A DNA stretch of 64,000 nt from Ferrovibrio sp. (GTDB lineage Bacteria > Pseudomonadota > Alphaproteobacteria > Ferrovibrionales > Ferrovibrionaceae). Position 1 is the stretch's first letter; each line of letters opens with the position of its first letter. The stretch is from assembly GCF_017994015.1 (NCBI RefSeq), contig NZ_JAGOLP010000014.1:21544-85543 (forward strand), given 5' to 3'. The translations under genes were made by a program, and so were the position numbers. Positions 7,994 to 17,986 of this stretch are shown here, piece by piece. Under the pieces are notes generated by a model. The model saw only the letters and a list, made by a program, of their open reading frames with translations. It had not been told where the DNA came from and made no database searches.

Positions 7994-9400
7994 TCAACCT
8001 GGATGGCGCGGCACATGCATCATGCGCGTTTTGTCGACACTGCCAGGAACATCGACACTGCCACAGATCGCGTCACCCCATAAAACCCCGAAGCCGGCTG
8101 CCGTGGCGGCGTGCATGATGTCAAAATTATTCACATTGGCCAGGATTGATTCATGCCGGCCCAACGTGGCGCGACGGGCAAACAATGCCAGATCACGTTG
8201 CAGCCGCAGCGGCTCCAGCCCGGCCGGAATCTCGGTGCTGAAGCCGTAGCAGCCCACACCGGCATATATATCGATCAGTTTTGGATCGAACGGGATATGC
8301 AGCACATGCAGTGCAGCCAGCGGCCGCAGATAGGCGAGCAATTCGGCGATGCGGCTGGCCGGCGTGCCGGGCGGGATATTGTAGAGCGCAAAGGCCAGAT
8401 AGCGGCGCAGACCTTCAGGCAAATCCTTGATGCGTGCAAAATACACTTCGCGTAGCCGGCTGACATTCAGGGTCTCGTAGCCAACCGCGATCACCACCTT
8501 GGCCTGCATGCCATTTTGTAACATGCGGTGCAGCCCCATCATGCCGGCGCCGAGCATGAAGCGATCCAGTGCGAAGGGCAGTTCATGCGGCCTGTCCAGC
8601 AACGGATCATCGCTGACCCGTGCCAAGCGGCCGGTATGTTGATTGATGGTGATCGTCAGATAGGAGCCGAAAACCCGGCGCCTCATACCAAAAAGCGGCT
8701 GGAAGCGTGTGGTGCAATGTTGCAAAAAGGCTTCGTGACTGGTGCGCTGGAAAAGCTGGCCGAGATCGGAATCGAGGTCCGGGCCGGCTGCCGACATATC
8801 TTCCTGCGCTGCTGCGTTGGCGTTTATCGTTGCGGCATTGGCTGCGGCTTCTTCAGCGGTTTTCTGGCGTACGTGATCAAGCAATTCCTGCAAAGAGCCG
8901 ATTTTTTCCAGCACCAATTCGCGGTCGATTTCGGTCACCCGCGACACCACGGCGATGCCGCTTTCGGCTGCGGCTTCACCCAGGATCAGCGCCTGGATTT
9001 CTTTTGAGATCACAGTGGCCTTGAATTCGGCCTCGGTGCGTTGCAGCCGAGTGAACAGCACCAGGTAGCTTTCCTCATCCACCCGGTAATAGGCATCGGT
9101 CACATCCAGGCGGCGTTGTAGCACCGATTCAACCAGGCGATGGATGCCTACAGAAAGCCGTGGCCAGTTATCGCCCAGCCTGTCGCGGATGCCGTTGAGG
9201 CCGAGCAACTGCAAGCTGCCGGCAGCAATCTTGCTGCGATCCAGATTAGTCAGGCTGCCGATACTGCGCAGGCCAGCCTGTCCGCTCGGCTGGGGCCGAG
9301 CCGGTCGTGCCGCTCGGGCTTGACGGCTGGCTTCCTCTTCCCCGAACAGGAAGTCGCCCAGCCATCGTATCGCCGATTTCATACTACGCTGTTGTGTCAT
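7994..9400 (-). CDS. Degenerate GGDEF-EAL-like protein A
   Basis: A 468-residue protein of unknown function. Residues 50-160 resemble a GGDEF domain in pattern (RRLDVTDAYYRVDEESYLVLF), with the catalytic GGDEF replaced by VDEES. Residues 215-455 resemble an EAL fold: a start like FQPLFGMRRR, a late AATAAGFGVLWGDAI like the usual end of EAL domains, but none of the EAL, DDFG or EGVE catalytic motifs. It should therefore not make or cleave cyclic di-GMP and may act as a sensor or scaffold. A clear paralogue lies 153 bases upstream on the same strand. Start chosen at ATG 9400; ATG 9382 is possible. Fold assignment is by eye. Confidence 0.7.
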   Translation of the reverse strand: MTQQRSMKSAIRWLGDFLFGEEEASRQARAARPARPQPSGQAGLRSIGSLTNLDRSKIAAGSLQLLGLNGIRDRLGDNWPRLSVGIHRLVESVLQRRLDVTDAYYRVDEESYLVLFTRLQRTEAEFKATVISKEIQALILGEAAAESGIAVVSRVTEIDRELVLEKIGSLQELLDHVRQKTAEEAAANAATINANAAAQEDMSAAGPDLDSDLGQLFQRTSHEAFLQHCTTRFQPLFGMRRRVFGSYLTITINQHTGRLARVSDDPLLDRPHELPFALDRFMLGAGMMGLHRMLQNGMQAKVVIAVGYETLNVSRLREVYFARIKDLPEGLRRYLAFALYNIPPGTPASRIAELLAYLRPLAALHVLHIPFDPKLIDIYAGVGCYGFSTEIPAGLEPLRLQRDLALFARRATLGRHESILANVNNFDIMHAATAAGFGVLWGDAICGSVDVPGSVDKTRMMHVPRHPG

Positions 9401-9553
9401 GCGCCTATCCAAACGGCGTAGCTTAATGCCTGGAAGAAATATATTCTATAAATTGTGGGGGATTGGGGAATTTAGGCTAAATTTATCATTAATGGTTGTG
9501 TGTTATTGATCATTAGTATTAATCAGATAGGAAGAATGCTACTGCTGTCACAT

Positions 9554-10999
9554 TTAGGCGGTATTGCCAGCGCGCAGGATATGATCCATGCGCAAGCCGC
9601 GCACCATGCCCGGGGTGTCCAGCAGCGGCGCCACGGCATCACCCAGAAGGTAAGTGAAGCCGGCCGCCACCCCGGTGGACACATCATCCATGCTGTCGGC
9701 ATCGGTGAGGATACATTCCAGATGGTGCAGATGCGCCCGCTTGGTGAAATTGCTCAATTGCTGAAAGCGTTTAGACAGGTCAAGCTCCTGGTGCGAGACA
9801 CTGGTGACAACGCCATGACAGCCGGTTGTGGCATAGCTGTCGATGAGATGAAAATCAGCGCCAATGCGTAGCAGCCGGCTACCGCCAAAAGGTTGCAGAT
9901 AGGCCATAATCTCGGCCACCCGGCTGGCCGGCGTGCCGGCCGGAATGTCGCGCAGGCTGAAGCCGAGATATTTCGCCACCCCGGCCGGCACCTCGCGCAG
10001 CCGGGTGAAATAGGCTTCGCGCTGCCGGGAATGTGCCAGGGTGCTGTAGGCCACGCTCATGATCACCAGGCCGCGATCACCATTGCTGAGCATGCGGTGC
10101 AGGCCGAGCAGACCGCTGGTCAGCACATAGCGGTCGATCTGAAACGGCAATTCCTCCGGATTTTCCAGCAACGGGTCTTCCACCAGATGCGCCGGCTTGG
10201 CGCTCGGGCCATGCACGGCTACGCCAAAATAAGCCGAGAAGGAGCGTCGCTTCAGGCTGAAAGAGGGGTAGAAACCGGCCCGGCATTCCTTCAGAAACAT
10301 TGCCACGCTCTTGCGCTCGAACAGGCTGCTGAGCGATTGGTCCAAGTCGGTCAGGTCCGGCCCGGCACCGGTCACCGGCGCGGCTGAGGCTGTTGCGCCG
10401 CTTTCCGTGCCGGCTTCGTCGGGCAGCGGGCTATCGTCAAACAGCAGCACGTCGCCGGGCTGTTTCGGCTGAGCCGCCATTTCCGCTTCCGAGGATTGCC
10501 GCACATAGCGCACCAGGTCGGGCAGGCTCTGAATTTTCTCCAGGATCAGGCCGCGATCCACTTCCGCCACGGCCGAAAGCACAGTGATATGATTGCCGGC
10601 CGGCAATTCGCCCAGCACCAGTTTTTCCACTTCCTCGGCGATCACCTTGGCTTTGAAGCCGGCGGCAGTGCGGTTGAGCCGGGTGAACAGCACCAGATAG
10701 GTTTCGTCGTCTACTTTGTAGAAGGCATCGGTAACATCGAGCCGCCGGCGCAGTACGCCATCTACCACGCGGTAAACCTTTTCCGCGCTGTCGGCCCATT
10801 GCTCGCCCAGGCTCTGACGCAACCCGGCCAGGCCGATCAGCTGCATTGTGCCGGCGGGTAATTTGGCGGGTAACGATGCCGCGGCCGCTGGGCGAGCGGC
10901 GGGGGCCGGAGCCACGCCGGTCGCAGTGGACGCGGAGGTACCCGCATCGCCGAAAAGGATGTCGCCCAGACGGTCGAGCAGCGACTTGTTTGGCGGCAT
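9554..10999 (-). CDS. Degenerate GGDEF-EAL-like protein B
   Basis: A 481-residue paralogue of the downstream gene. Both share a short N-terminus ending in LGDxLFG, the RRLDVTDAxYxVD core (here VDDET instead of GGDEF), a variable Ala/Pro/acidic linker of about 60 residues (170-230), and an EAL-like C-terminal part with DRYVLTSGLLGLHRML, IPAGTPASR and a final VAAGFTYLLGDAV. No EAL, DDFG or EGVE catalytic residues are present. No signal peptide or membrane helix is seen, so it is cytoplasmic. The pair probably arose by tandem duplication and then diverged. Function unknown; both are likely non-enzymatic regulators. Confidence 0.7.
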   Translation of the reverse strand: MPPNKSLLDRLGDILFGDAGTSASTATGVAPAPAARPAAAASLPAKLPAGTMQLIGLAGLRQSLGEQWADSAEKVYRVVDGVLRRRLDVTDAFYKVDDETYLVLFTRLNRTAAGFKAKVIAEEVEKLVLGELPAGNHITVLSAVAEVDRGLILEKIQSLPDLVRYVRQSSEAEMAAQPKQPGDVLLFDDSPLPDEAGTESGATASAAPVTGAGPDLTDLDQSLSSLFERKSVAMFLKECRAGFYPSFSLKRRSFSAYFGVAVHGPSAKPAHLVEDPLLENPEELPFQIDRYVLTSGLLGLHRMLSNGDRGLVIMSVAYSTLAHSRQREAYFTRLREVPAGVAKYLGFSLRDIPAGTPASRVAEIMAYLQPFGGSRLLRIGADFHLIDSYATTGCHGVVTSVSHQELDLSKRFQQLSNFTKRAHLHHLECILTDADSMDDVSTGVAAGFTYLLGDAVAPLLDTPGMVRGLRMDHILRAGNTA

Positions 11000-11118
11000 G
11001 GCTATCTGTTTCCAACCCGATTGATTGGAACCAGACTACACTTTGTGGTCACCATCCCATAGCGACCATGCTGCGTATTAGCGAAATTTTCGCCCATTCT
11101 ACCAGGGCGAGTGTGATC

Positions 11119-11592
11119 TCAGAGGATGGTCGGGTTCGGCGCGTCGCCATACACCGCCTTCGGGTCAAACGCTTTTTCGCTTTCCTCGAAGGTCAGGGCT
11201 ACAGCAGCATCGCCCTGCGCCGCTGCCGCGCCGGTCGGCACCGAGCGGTAGAAGCAGGAACGGTAGCCGACATGGCAACTGGCATCGCCCTCAACCCGTA
11301 CCCGCAGCCACACGGCATCCTGGTCGTCGTCGATGCGCAGCTCCACCACCTTCTGCACCAGGCCTGAAGTGGCGCCCTTGTGCCACAGAACCTTGCGGCT
11401 GCGGCTGTAGTAATGCGCTTCGCCGGTGGCGATGGTGCGCTTGAGGGCTTCCTCATTCATGTAGCCGAGCATCAGCACTTCGCCGCTATCGGCGGCGGTG
11501 GTGACACAGGGCAACAAGCCCTCGGCGTCGAATTTCGGCGCCAGTTCGTTGCCTTCTTCGACCTGCTCGATGCTGATCCGCTTGGCGAACAT
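11119..11592 (-). CDS. hisI: Phosphoribosyl-AMP cyclohydrolase
   Basis: Third enzyme of histidine biosynthesis, opening the adenine ring of phosphoribosyl-AMP. The 157-residue monofunctional form (no HisE domain) has the family motifs [24 protein letters not shown], the DDDQDA acidic site and the zinc cysteines in [13 protein letters not shown]. It lies divergently from a NifU-like scaffold gene about 100 bases away. No other his genes are in the window, which is usual for hisI in alphaproteobacteria. Confidence 0.95.
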   Translation of the reverse strand: MFAKRISIEQVEEGNELAPKFDAEGLLPCVTTAADSGEVLMLGYMNEEALKRTIATGEAHYYSRSRKVLWHKGATSGLVQKVVELRIDDDQDAVWLRVRVEGDASCHVGYRSCFYRSVPTGAAAAQGDAAVALTFEESEKAFDPKAVYGDAPNPTIL

Positions 11593-11694
11593 GGTAAGCT
11601 CCTGGGCCCGGCTGGGGCCTGTTGTCCTGGGCGATTAGGCCGTTATATATCGTTGCAGACCGGGGTGTTCAACCCACCCCCTGTGGTGAGCCTT

Positions 11695-12135
11695 ATGCTG
11701 AATGCCCTATATAACGAAAAAATCCTTGGTTTTGCGGCACATATTGGCCAGACCGAGCGGCTTGAGGCACCCGATGCCACGGTGACCCATCACAGCCCGC
11801 TCTGCGGCAGCCGGATCACGGTGGATCTCAAGCTTGATGGCGACCGCGTGGTTGGCTATGGCCAGCTGGTCAAGGCCTGTGCATTGGGCCAGGCGGCGGC
11901 CTCGATTTTCGGCCAGCATGTGGTGGGGCAGGATAGCGCCACGTTGCGCAGCCTGCTGGCGCGGATGCGGGCAATGCTGAAAGAGGGCGGCCCGGCGCCG
12001 GATGGGGAATTTGCCGATCTGGAAGTACTGACCCCGGTGCGCGACCATAAGGCACGCCACAATGCAGTGCTGCTGCCGTTCGAAGCCACGGTGAAGGCGC
12101 TCGATCAGATTGAGGCGGCACGCCAGAAGGCCTGA
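11695..12135 (+). CDS. NifU-like iron-sulfur cluster assembly scaffold
   Basis: A 146-residue protein of the IscU/SufU-like scaffold group. It has a first cysteine in SPLCGSRI (near residue 37) and a second in VKACALGQAAASIF (near 61), followed by a C-terminal ARHNAVLLPFEA segment that replaces the usual third cysteine region. It may therefore bind or transfer clusters atypically. Start chosen at ATG 11695; a GTG three codons upstream is also possible. It sits next to hisI and before a convergent MaoC gene. Not accompanied by suf or isc genes, so a specialised rather than general role is likely. Confidence 0.82.
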   Translation: MLNALYNEKILGFAAHIGQTERLEAPDATVTHHSPLCGSRITVDLKLDGDRVVGYGQLVKACALGQAAASIFGQHVVGQDSATLRSLLARMRAMLKEGGPAPDGEFADLEVLTPVRDHKARHNAVLLPFEATVKALDQIEAARQKA

Positions 12136-12152
12136 ATTTATTCGGCCTGAAT

Positions 12153-12605
12153 TTATGCTGGCCGGCGTTTCAGCCGATGCAGGCAGTTCACGGTCAGGAT
12201 CAATTCGCCATGCTGGTTGAAGGTATCATGGCGCATCGTCACCACGCCGCGATCCGGCCGCGATTGTGAGGCTTTTGCCGCCACCACTTCTGCTTCCACC
12301 CGGATCGTATCGCCCGGCCTGAGCGGAAGCAGCCAGCGCAATTCCTCCATGCCGGGCGAGCCGAGATTGGCCCGGCCAAGTACACCCAGGCGGAAGAACA
12401 GCGAAAAGCTGAGCGACAGGGTGTGGAAGCCGGAAGCGATCAGGCCGCCGAATTCGGTGCCGCGTGCCGCCTCGGTATCAATATGGAAAGGCTGCGGATC
12501 ATAAACCCGGGCAAAATCCAGGATCATTGCCTCGCTTACCGTCATGCCCGGTGTGCTGAAACGCTGCCCGGGCAGCAGGTCGTCAAAATACCAGTCTTGC
12601 ATCAT
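12153..12605 (-). CDS. MaoC-family (R)-enoyl-CoA hydratase-like protein
   Basis: A 150-residue single hot-dog fold protein. The catalytic Asp/His motif is visible as FARVYDPQPFHID (residues 31-43), followed by GGLIASGFHT. Such enzymes hydrate short enoyl-CoA thioesters or act in fatty acid and polyhydroxyalkanoate metabolism. Start taken as ATG 12605, preceded by an AGGC-rich site; a TTG at 12620 overlapping the upstream stop as TTGA is possible. It follows an EamA transporter gene closely and is probably in its transcript. Confidence 0.9.
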   Translation of the reverse strand: MMQDWYFDDLLPGQRFSTPGMTVSEAMILDFARVYDPQPFHIDTEAARGTEFGGLIASGFHTLSLSFSLFFRLGVLGRANLGSPGMEELRWLLPLRPGDTIRVEAEVVAAKASQSRPDRGVVTMRHDTFNQHGELILTVNCLHRLKRRPA

Positions 12606-12616
12606 CCTGCCTTGCC

Positions 12617-13537
12617 TCAAGCCTGCTGGCCGCGCTGCATGCCGATCCGTGTTGCCACCAGGCCGCCCAGCACGATGGCGGTGCCGATGCCTTGCAGCAG
12701 CGAAAAATCCTCGCCCAGCACCAGCACGGCGCTGATCAGGGCAAAGACCGGAATGAGATAGGAATAGCTGGCGGCGCGCGCCGCACCCAGCCGTGCCACG
12801 CCCTCATACCACCACAGATACCCCAGCGCGCCGGCCAGGATCGCAGTATAGCCGAAGCCGGCCCAGACCCCGGCAGACAGGCTGGCGAGATCGACCCGGT
12901 GAATATCCAGCAGGCTGAAGGGCAGCAGCATCAGCGCGCCAAACAGCATCGACCAGGCGGTAACGCGCAAAGGCCCCATGCTGGCCAGGTAGGGCGGTGC
13001 CAGCATCGAATAACTGGCCCAGCAAAGCGCGGTGGCAATGAACAACAGGTCGCCAACCACATCGCCACCGGTGATGTTCAGCGCGGTGAGGCTGTTGTTG
13101 ATGATCAGGAAAACACCGGCAAAGGACACCACCACGCCAGACCAGGCCAGCAAGCCCGGGCCGCGCTCGCCACGGCTGAGGGCGCGAAGCGCGGTGAACA
13201 GCATCACGAAAAGCGGCGAGATGCCAACCAGGATGGCGCCCTTGGAGGCCGAGGTCATGGTCAGCCCGTTGGTCCAGAAGAGCTGCATCATGGTGACACC
13301 AAGCAGGCCGAGCAGCAGCAGGGCCGGCAGGTCGCGGCGGCGCGGCAAACTCAATCCCTGGCGCCAGGCCAGCAAACCCATCAGCGCCAGTGCGGCAATG
13401 AAATAGCGGATGCCGGCATAGCTGAAGGGTGGCAGGCTGCCCAGCACGTATTTGGCGGTGGGAAAGGTGTTGCCCCAGATCGCCACTGTCACCAGCAGGT
13501 AGAGGTCGCCGGCATTTACGGGCTTCTTTGCAGTCAT
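12617..13537 (-). CDS. EamA/DMT superfamily transporter
   Basis: A 306-residue inner membrane protein with about ten hydrophobic helices arranged as two EamA repeats (residues 12-145 and 158-295). Family members export amino acids, metabolites or drugs. Substrate cannot be told from the sequence. It overlaps the upstream MFS gene by 4 bases (ATGA), so the two carriers are translated from one mRNA together with the MaoC gene. Confidence 0.9.
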   Translation of the reverse strand: MTAKKPVNAGDLYLLVTVAIWGNTFPTAKYVLGSLPPFSYAGIRYFIAALALMGLLAWRQGLSLPRRRDLPALLLLGLLGVTMMQLFWTNGLTMTSASKGAILVGISPLFVMLFTALRALSRGERGPGLLAWSGVVVSFAGVFLIINNSLTALNITGGDVVGDLLFIATALCWASYSMLAPPYLASMGPLRVTAWSMLFGALMLLPFSLLDIHRVDLASLSAGVWAGFGYTAILAGALGYLWWYEGVARLGAARAASYSYLIPVFALISAVLVLGEDFSLLQGIGTAIVLGGLVATRIGMQRGQQA

Positions 13538-14769
13538 GTCGGCTGCTCCAATTTACGTTCCTGGCGCCGCAATAGCAGCGCCAGGGTGAAGCCGAGCAGG
13601 GCGCAGAGCGGCAGCAGCCAGCGTCCCTGTTGCCAGCCGCCCAATGCCGCCACAGCGGCGGCCAGGCCGGGCGGGCCGAGGAATGAACCGATATTCGAGA
13701 GCTGCACCACCAGGCCGTTCAGCGTGGCAATCTCGCCGCCACCGCGGGCATGCAGCGGCACACCGGCCAGTACCGTGGCCGGCACACTGCCGCCGCAACC
13801 GGAAAACGCCATGCCGAGCAGCACTGCCAGCCAGGGATTGGCTTGTGGCCCCAGCCCGAAGATGAACAGCCCGAACACGCTCATCGCTAGCGGCACACCG
13901 GCTAGTATGGCGCCGCGCGGCACACCATGTTGCAACAGGAAAGCGGCGCTCAGGCTGCCGCAGGCATTGGCGATCACCACCAGGGCGCCGGCCAGGCCGA
14001 TACTGCCGGTGCTCAACTGGCCGCTTTCGGCCAGGTAGCTCGGCAGCCAGGTGATAACGGCAAACCATTGTGTGGTGTAGCAGGCAAAGCAGCCGGCCAT
14101 CAGCCAGGGGCCGGGCCGGCGCAGCGCATGCCAGCGCGGGCCACCACTGGCCGCGCTGGCTGGCGCCGCTGCCTGCTTAGGCTGGCGCAGCAGTACCAGC
14201 AAGGCCAGGGCCAGCAGCAGCGCCGCCATCATCAGCCAGACCGGGCGCCAGCCGCCGGCCAAAGCCGCCAGTGGCGGCGCCAGCAGCATGCCCAGCGCCA
14301 CGCCGGTTGGCATGTAGGCGCCCCAGATGCCGAGCCAGAAACGCTGCCGCGTCGCTCCTGCGCCATGCGTGATCGCCACCGGCGCGGCCACCACGGTCAG
14401 CACAAAACCCAGCCCTTCCACCATGCGGCCAAGCAGCAGGCCGCCGGCCATATCGGCGGCAGCGCCGAGCAGGTTGCCGAGGCCGAGCAGCGCAAGGCCC
14501 AAAGCAATGGTGCGCCGGCTGCCAAAACGGTTGCTGGCCAGGCCGGCCAGCACGCCGCCCAGCGCCGCCAGGATCGAGAAGGAAGAGGCGACCAGCCCAG
14601 CCAGCACCAGGCCAAGGCCAAATTCTTCCCGCAGGCCGGGCAGCAGCGGCGGCAGTTTGCCCACCTGCATGCTGGTGCAGATGCCGGCCGCCAGCGCCAG
14701 CAGCACAACGCCACGGTCGAAAGCGGCAGGTGCGGCGGAAACCGCATGCTGGCCTTGCGAAAATTGCAA
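13534..14769 (-). CDS. Major facilitator superfamily transporter
   Basis: About 411 residues with twelve hydrophobic helices and a large polar loop in the middle. The MFS signature is visible in degenerate form after helix 2 (ASNRFGSRRTI). Two upstream TTG codons compete as start. The first (14787) lies directly in the T-rich tail of the terminator of the preceding gene, while the second (14769) has GGGAG six bases upstream and is preferred here. It resembles the CynX/NimT-like group in general layout, but substrate is unknown. Confidence 0.85.
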   Translation of the reverse strand: MQFSQGQHAVSAAPAAFDRGVVLLALAAGICTSMQVGKLPPLLPGLREEFGLGLVLAGLVASSFSILAALGGVLAGLASNRFGSRRTIALGLALLGLGNLLGAAADMAGGLLLGRMVEGLGFVLTVVAAPVAITHGAGATRQRFWLGIWGAYMPTGVALGMLLAPPLAALAGGWRPVWLMMAALLLALALLVLLRQPKQAAAPASAASGGPRWHALRRPGPWLMAGCFACYTTQWFAVITWLPSYLAESGQLSTGSIGLAGALVVIANACGSLSAAFLLQHGVPRGAILAGVPLAMSVFGLFIFGLGPQANPWLAVLLGMAFSGCGGSVPATVLAGVPLHARGGGEIATLNGLVVQLSNIGSFLGPPGLAAAVAALGGWQQGRWLLPLCALLGFTLALLLRRQERKLEQPT

Positions 14770-14779
14770 CCCTGGCTCC

Positions 14780-14813
14780 CAAAACAAAGACGGCAGGGGA
14801 AACCCCTGCCGTC
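14780..14813 (-). terminator. Intrinsic terminator after the NitT/TauT-type binding protein gene
   Basis: Perfect 11-bp stem (14789-14799 with 14803-14813) and three-base loop; on the minus strand it is followed by TTTGTTTT. It lies immediately before the MFS gene start. Confidence 0.85.
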
Positions 14814-14876
14814 GCTACGCTCTGCTGGTGTCTATAGCCGATTTTCAGCGGCGCGTCACTTGCCGCCGAATTTGCC

Positions 14877-15905
14877 TTACTTGAACGGCATCATGCGCTC
14901 GGCCTTGGGCGGCAGATACGCATCGGTGAACAATTCGTCGGCCTTGGGCGCACGGTCGAGACCAAAGGAAGCGGCCACGGCTTCCGCCGAGCGGGTCAGG
15001 CGCGCCGGATCAATGCCGCCAAAGCCGTTCTCCTTGACCCAGGGGGTCATCACGTTCTTCTCCAGCGACAGGTTGAGGCGCTCCAGTTCCAGCACATCGT
15101 CGGTCAGGCCGTCGCGGGTCTTGGCAGCCATGGCACCCAGTTTCGGATCGGCCGCAATCTCCTTCCAAGCCTTGATGGTGGCCTTGACGAAACCCTTGAT
15201 GGCATTCGGATTGGCCTGCATGAAAGCCGGCGAGGCGATCACCGCATTGCCGTAGAAATCCATGCCGAAATCGGCATAGAAAAACACCTGCACGTCCTTC
15301 GGATCGACGCCGATCTTCTTCAGATCAAGCAGCGACGAGAAGAAATGCCCGGTGATGAAATCGACGCTGCCATTCTTCAGGCTCGGCTCACGCAGCGCCG
15401 GCGCCAGATTGACCGTCTGCACCTTGGCCTTGTCGATGCCGGTCTTGGCGGCGAAGGCCGGGAACAGCTTGAACGAGGCGTCGAAAACCGGGGCGCCGAG
15501 CTTCTTGCCTTCCATATCCTTCGGCGTCTTGATGCCGGAAGACTTGAGCGCATAGGCGCCGAAAGGCGGGGCGTCGTAGCCCATCATCACCGCCTTCACC
15601 TGCTGGTTCGGGTTTTTCACATTGTATTCGATCAGCGCGTTGATATCGGCGAAGCCCATCTCATAGGCGCCGGTGGCGACACGCTGCAAGGCGCCGGCCG
15701 AACCCTGGCCGGCATCCAGCGTCACATCCAGGCCCTCGGCTTTGTAATAGCCCTTCTGCTCGGCATAGAGGAAGGCCGAGGTCGGACCCTGGAAAGCCCA
15801 GTCGAGGGTGAATTTGAACTTGGTCTGCGCTTCCGCCTGGCCGATGGCCGAGAAGGCCAGGCCAACGCCGAGAACGGCTGCCGAAAGCTTGAGCATGGTG
15901 GTCAT
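14877..15905 (-). CDS. ABC transporter substrate-binding protein, NMT1/THI5 (NitT/TauT) type
   Basis: A 342-residue periplasmic binding protein. Residues 1-26 are a signal peptide ending in AEA-Q, then the FTLDWAFQGPTSAFLYAEQKGYYKAEGLDV opening typical of the NMT1/THI5-like fold. Relatives bind pyrimidine thiamine precursors, taurine, nitrate or related small molecules. No permease or ATPase gene adjoins it, so the rest of the transporter must be elsewhere. Start at ATG 15905 gives a clean signal peptide and has GGGAGA upstream. Confidence 0.88.
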   Translation of the reverse strand: MTTMLKLSAAVLGVGLAFSAIGQAEAQTKFKFTLDWAFQGPTSAFLYAEQKGYYKAEGLDVTLDAGQGSAGALQRVATGAYEMGFADINALIEYNVKNPNQQVKAVMMGYDAPPFGAYALKSSGIKTPKDMEGKKLGAPVFDASFKLFPAFAAKTGIDKAKVQTVNLAPALREPSLKNGSVDFITGHFFSSLLDLKKIGVDPKDVQVFFYADFGMDFYGNAVIASPAFMQANPNAIKGFVKATIKAWKEIAADPKLGAMAAKTRDGLTDDVLELERLNLSLEKNVMTPWVKENGFGGIDPARLTRSAEAVAASFGLDRAPKADELFTDAYLPPKAERMMPFK

Positions 15906-17463
<1,558 letters not shown>

Positions 17464-17493
17464 TAGCAGCCTTGGCTGCGCCCCTGCATAGGA

Positions 17494-17540
17494 CGAAGGC
17501 TGCCCCAGCGGAAAGCGCCGGGGCAGCCTTCGCTGTTTTC
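17494..17540 (+). terminator. Intrinsic terminator of the aminotransferase gene
   Basis: Perfect 13-bp stem (17494-17506 with 17520-17532), 13-base loop, followed by CTGTTTTC. Confidence 0.85.
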
Positions 17541-17662
17541 GTGACCGCCATCACGCAGCCATCAGGCGCGGCGGTTTTTCCCCAAATCATCGCTTTGTGT
17601 CGCCCGGCAGCAATGCTAAACGGGCGCAACAGGGATACGCGCGACGCAATAAGGCCGGAACG

Positions 17663-17941
17663 ATGCCGACGACAGTGAAGAAACGCTCCGTCGTCGTTGG
17701 CGGGCATCGTACCAGCATTTCGCTTGAGCGCGCTTTCTGGCAGGCGCTACGCCAGCTCGCCACTATCGAGGGCAAGACCATCAATCAGATGGTCAGCGAG
17801 ATCGATGCAGCGCGCAGCGGCAATCTGTCGAGTGCGATCCGGGTCTATATCCTGGCGCGCGCGCGCCAGGGTGAATTGCCGCCCGCTGCGCTGGATGTCG
17901 GAGACACGCTCTCCGACGAGGACGAAGACGACGGGGAATAG
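17663..17941 (+). CDS. Ribbon-helix-helix domain protein
   Basis: A 92-residue protein with an RHH fold over residues 5-70 (KKRSVVVGGHRTSISLERAFW, then two helices) and a strongly acidic C-terminal tail (DEDEDDGE). RHH proteins bind DNA as dimers, but this subgroup is common in alphaproteobacteria without a known target. It is 45 bases upstream of an RND efflux operon on the same strand and could regulate it. GCCGGAA serves as ribosome binding site for ATG 17663. Confidence 0.82.
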   Translation: MPTTVKKRSVVVGGHRTSISLERAFWQALRQLATIEGKTINQMVSEIDAARSGNLSSAIRVYILARARQGELPPAALDVGDTLSDEDEDDGE

Positions 17942-17986
17942 CGGCGCCGCCGGTCTCGGTGCCGCGTCAGACGCGGAGACGAGAAT

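Noticed and set aside
12692..14038. 448-codon open frame antisense to the two exporters
   Set aside because: Shadow frame rich in Gln, His, Arg and Ala with no family features; the exporters are convincing.
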